Shown here: piece by piece, positions 61,822 to 64,000 of the stretch
Layout: each line of letters begins with the position of its first letter
Position numbering within the stretch: the first letter of the stretch is position 1
Assembly: GCA_023807065.1 (NCBI GenBank)
Contig: JAJJLU010003472.1
Location: 1-64,000 of the forward strand
DNA: 64,000 nt
Reading direction: 5' to 3'
From: Isotricha intestinalis
Lineage: Eukaryota > Ciliophora > Litostomatea > Vestibuliferida > Isotrichidae
The notes under the pieces: model-generated
Databases searched by the model: none
Told to the model about the DNA's origin: nothing
What the model saw: the letters and a program-made list of their open reading frames with translations, nothing else
Program-made: the position numbers and the translations under genes

Positions 61822-64000
61822 ATGGATAATAATTTTGATAAAAACCAAAAATTAGGAAAAGATTTAAACGTTGCTGATGAAGTGTCAATAAAAACAAAAA
61901 TTTTTAATTTCTATTTTTTTGTATTAAGGAAAAAAGACATAAATATGTTTTTTTGTTCTTTATTATTAATTTTAGAAACACTTCAATTAATTTCTTTTTC
62001 ATTTTCAGAACCTCATTTAAAAAATTGGAAAATTAAAGAATCAAAAATGAAAAATATAAAATTAGTGGTAGGAGCAGCAAGAATTACTTCAATTTTAACA
62101 TATATTGATTTTGATTTATATATAATAATCTTTTTTTGTTTATTAGTTTATATTTTTGCTCATTCTTTGTTTCTTACAATGTTAATTAAATTTAATAAAA
62201 CAACTTCAAAATTTTATCAAATCGGAATTATTTTCACAAGATATTTTACAACTCCATTAACAATTTTTTTAATTATTCCTATTAATGAAATGATATTACT
62301 TCCTTTAAAATGTGAAAATAAATATGTAGATGTTGTTAAAAAACCGATTAAATGTTGGAATGGATTACATTATTTATATGCTTGTCTTAGTGTTATTTTT
62401 ACTTTTGCTTTTTATTGTCTTATTATTATTAGTACAATGTTTTATTTTAATCCTTTTAATTCAAAAAAAGCAACTACTAAAATTAATACTTCAAGTGATT
62501 CTTTTCTTTATTTCACAAAGGCAATAATGGTTTTAAAATATGTTTTTATTAAAGATGAATATATTAGTATTGTTATTATGTTAGTTTTATCTTTATTTAA
62601 TTTAAAAAAAGGGTTTGATGAACCAACTTATAATAATTATTCTCTTGAATGTTTCTTATCAATAAGAAATGCTTCTTTCTTTTGGACTAATTTTGTATTA
62701 ATTGTTAATAAATTAGCAGAAGATTCAAAAATAAATGGAACTATTTATTTATTAATTTTTGGATATCCTCTAATTGTTTTTTTCAGTATAATATATTATA
62801 GAAAAAAAAGTGAATCTTTTGTTTATGCATCATCTAATTTTAATAATATTAATGAATATTTAACAAGAACAAAATATTTAATTAAATTAATTGATAATTA
62901 TATTGATAGTAATAACAAAACTGGAGGAAAACCAAATAAAAGTAATACTGGAACTAAAAATGAAATTTTATTAAAAGGAGTAATTCAAATTCATGAAGAA
63001 ACATGTTTGAATGAAGAATGTCCTTTAAAAAAATTTTTAGAAAACCCAAATAATTTTACAATTCAAAAAACAAGTTTACTTCATTATATAAATAATCATT
63101 TTTCTTTAGGAATAAAAAAATTTCCAAATAGTAGATTATTATTAATGATATTTGTTCAATTTAACTATGAAAAAAAATATAATTTAAATGCAGCAAAAAC
63201 TTATTTAGCAAAATTAGAAAAACAAAAAAATTCATTATCAGAAGATTATGTTATTCATTGTATAAAACAAAATATTCAATCAGTTAATAAATTGAATGAT
63301 ATGAATGATGGAAATGAAATGATTAAAGTAGAAGATACAATAGAACAAAAATATCAAAGATTAAAATTTTTAGTTGAAACTTCAACTAAATTATATGGTG
63401 AATTTTGGGGAATTTTAGCTGCTAATTTGACTAATAATTTAAATTTAAATAAATTATTTGTTTTAGGAAATAAATTAAATAAATTTCTAAATGAAATAAA
63501 TTCTCTTTGGGAAAATGATTTAAAAAATAAAAAAATTGATTTAGAGAATCAATCAGTGGCACAATTATATGCATATTTCTTAAGAGAAATATTAAGAAAT
63601 AAAAAAAGAAGTGAAGAAATAACAAAAAAATTAAATGAAGAACAACATTATGAATCACGTAAAGTAGATGATGAAAAATTTGATATAAATAATTTAGATA
63701 TATTATTAGAAAATCAAGATTATGTAATATTTTGTAGAACAAATGAAAAAGGAGAATGTAGTATAATTCAATGTTCAAATAGTATAATATATTTATTAGG
63801 ATTTATAAAGCAAGATTTAATAGGAAAAAATATAGAAGTATTAATGCCTTCAATTTATATTGAAGAACATGCAAAAATGCTTTCTAATAGATTAAAATTA
63901 ATGCATTCTCAAATATCTTCACATAAAGAAAATTATAGAAGTTCAGATAAAAAACAAGTCTTTCTTTTACCTAAAACAAAAATAGGTTATTTGATTCCAT
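61822..64000 (+). CDS. TmcB-like multi-transmembrane PAS protein (5' part, cut by window end)
   Basis: An uninterrupted frame from ATG 61822 runs 726 codons to the window edge without a stop. The N-terminus has about six or more hydrophobic segments (MFFCSLLLILETLQLISFSF; YLLIFGYPLIVFFSIIYY). The paired-cysteine family motif follows (IHEETCLNEECPLKKF, about 62989-63036), then a helical region and the start of a PAS domain (LLGFIKQDLIGKNIEVLMP, about 63720-63900). All of these have collinear counterparts in the gene at 123-5782, so the two are paralogues in the same orientation. Unlike that gene, this one is in frame from its ATG. Function as a membrane sensor is inferred from PAS; the ligand is unknown. 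Confidence 0.85.
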   Translation, partial: MDNNFDKNQKLGKDLNVADEVSIKTKIFNFYFFVLRKKDINMFFCSLLLILETLQLISFSFSEPHLKNWKIKESKMKNIKLVVGAARITSILTYIDFDLYIIIFFCLLVYIFAHSLFLTMLIKFNKTTSKFYQIGIIFTRYFTTPLTIFLIIPINEMILLPLKCENKYVDVVKKPIKCWNGLHYLYACLSVIFTFAFYCLIIISTMFYFNPFNSKKATTKINTSSDSFLYFTKAIMVLKYVFIKDEYISIVIMLVLSLFNLKKGFDEPTYNNYSLECFLSIRNASFFWTNFVLIVNKLAEDSKINGTIYLLIFGYPLIVFFSIIYYRKKSESFVYASSNFNNINEYLTRTKYLIKLIDNYIDSNNKTGGKPNKSNTGTKNEILLKGVIQIHEETCLNEECPLKKFLENPNNFTIQKTSLLHYINNHFSLGIKKFPNSRLLLMIFVQFNYEKKYNLNAAKTYLAKLEKQKNSLSEDYVIHCIKQNIQSVNKLNDMNDGNEMIKVEDTIEQKYQRLKFLVETSTKLYGEFWGILAANLTNNLNLNKLFVLGNKLNKFLNEINSLWENDLKNKKIDLENQSVAQLYAYFLREILRNKKRSEEITKKLNEEQHYESRKVDDEKFDINNLDILLENQDYVIFCRTNEKGECSIIQCSNSIIYLLGFIKQDLIGKNIEVLMPSIYIEEHAKMLSNRLKLMHSQISSHKENYRSSDKKQVFLLPKTKIGYLIP

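Noticed and set aside
1..64000. Mobile elements, telomeric repeats, viral or bacterial insertions
   Set aside because: No transposase, integrase, reverse transcriptase, terminal repeats or telomere arrays were seen. Composition is uniform apart from the small island at 46.3 kb.

Overview
The window is a gene-dense, extremely AT-rich (roughly 80% A+T by eye) nuclear segment of a protist, most likely a ciliate. Three things point there. First, ciliary components: a PIERCE-type microtubule inner protein, an outer-dynein-arm docking-type coiled coil, and a tubulin tyrosine ligase-like enzyme. Second, a ciliate-style signalling set: a cGMP-dependent protein kinase with several cyclic-nucleotide domains, a plant/alveolate-type CDPK, and two very large PAS plus multi-transmembrane proteins of the TmcB-like family. 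Third, tiny spliceosomal introns: I can place three, of 24, 33 and 35 bases, all GTA...TAG. Stops are TAA almost everywhere, TGA once, and Gln is CAA, so the code looks standard. That excludes Tetrahymena/Paramecium-type UAR=Gln and suggests a standard-code ciliate lineage. A litostome such as a rumen ciliate is my guess, not a demonstration. No telomere, rRNA, canonical tRNA, transposon or CRISPR was recognised.

Layout. 0.1-5.8 kb: a TmcB-like PAS protein (+) whose first exon is separated from the body by a reading-frame break in a T-run. 5.9-18.3 kb: one uninterrupted 12.5-kb VPS13-family lipid-transfer gene (-). 18.5-24 kb: a coiled-coil protein (-), a double B-box/beta-propeller protein carrying 54 consecutive Asn (+), and an unknown basic protein (+). 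24.2-31.5 kb: a 2427-residue TBC-domain protein lacking its catalytic fingers (+). 31.8-43 kb: ribosomal protein eL19 (-), an ODA-docking-type coiled coil (+), a probable cytoskeletal protein (-), PKG (-), TTLL (+) and CDPK (+). 43.8-50.1 kb: an OS-9-like ER lectin with a split MRH domain (+), a small basic protein with a possible TPX2-like motif (+), an EF-hand-like protein (-), and a three-exon coiled-coil protein with 13-residue repeats (-). 50.2-61.4 kb: a giant ubiquitin-specific protease (+), an FHA protein (+), prefoldin subunit 2 with one intron (-), a PIERCE protein (-) and a PHD-zinc-knuckle-PHD chromatin reader (-). 61.8-64 kb: the 5' part of a second TmcB-like protein (+), cut by the window end.

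Intergenic spaces are short (about 70-860 bases) and very AT-rich. Several gene pairs are divergent over only 105-150 bases (eL19/ODA-docking, PKG/TTLL, the repeat protein/USP), implying shared promoters. The genes do not form one pathway. Recurring themes are cilia/microtubules, Ca2+/cGMP signalling, membrane contact and traffic, and protein quality control.

Most striking: an MRH lectin domain split by about 520 residues, a giant TBC protein without GAP fingers, the frame break near the first gene's start, 3n introns whose in-frame stops hide a three-exon gene, and a GC-rich intergenic island ending in T6 that may be a small RNA.
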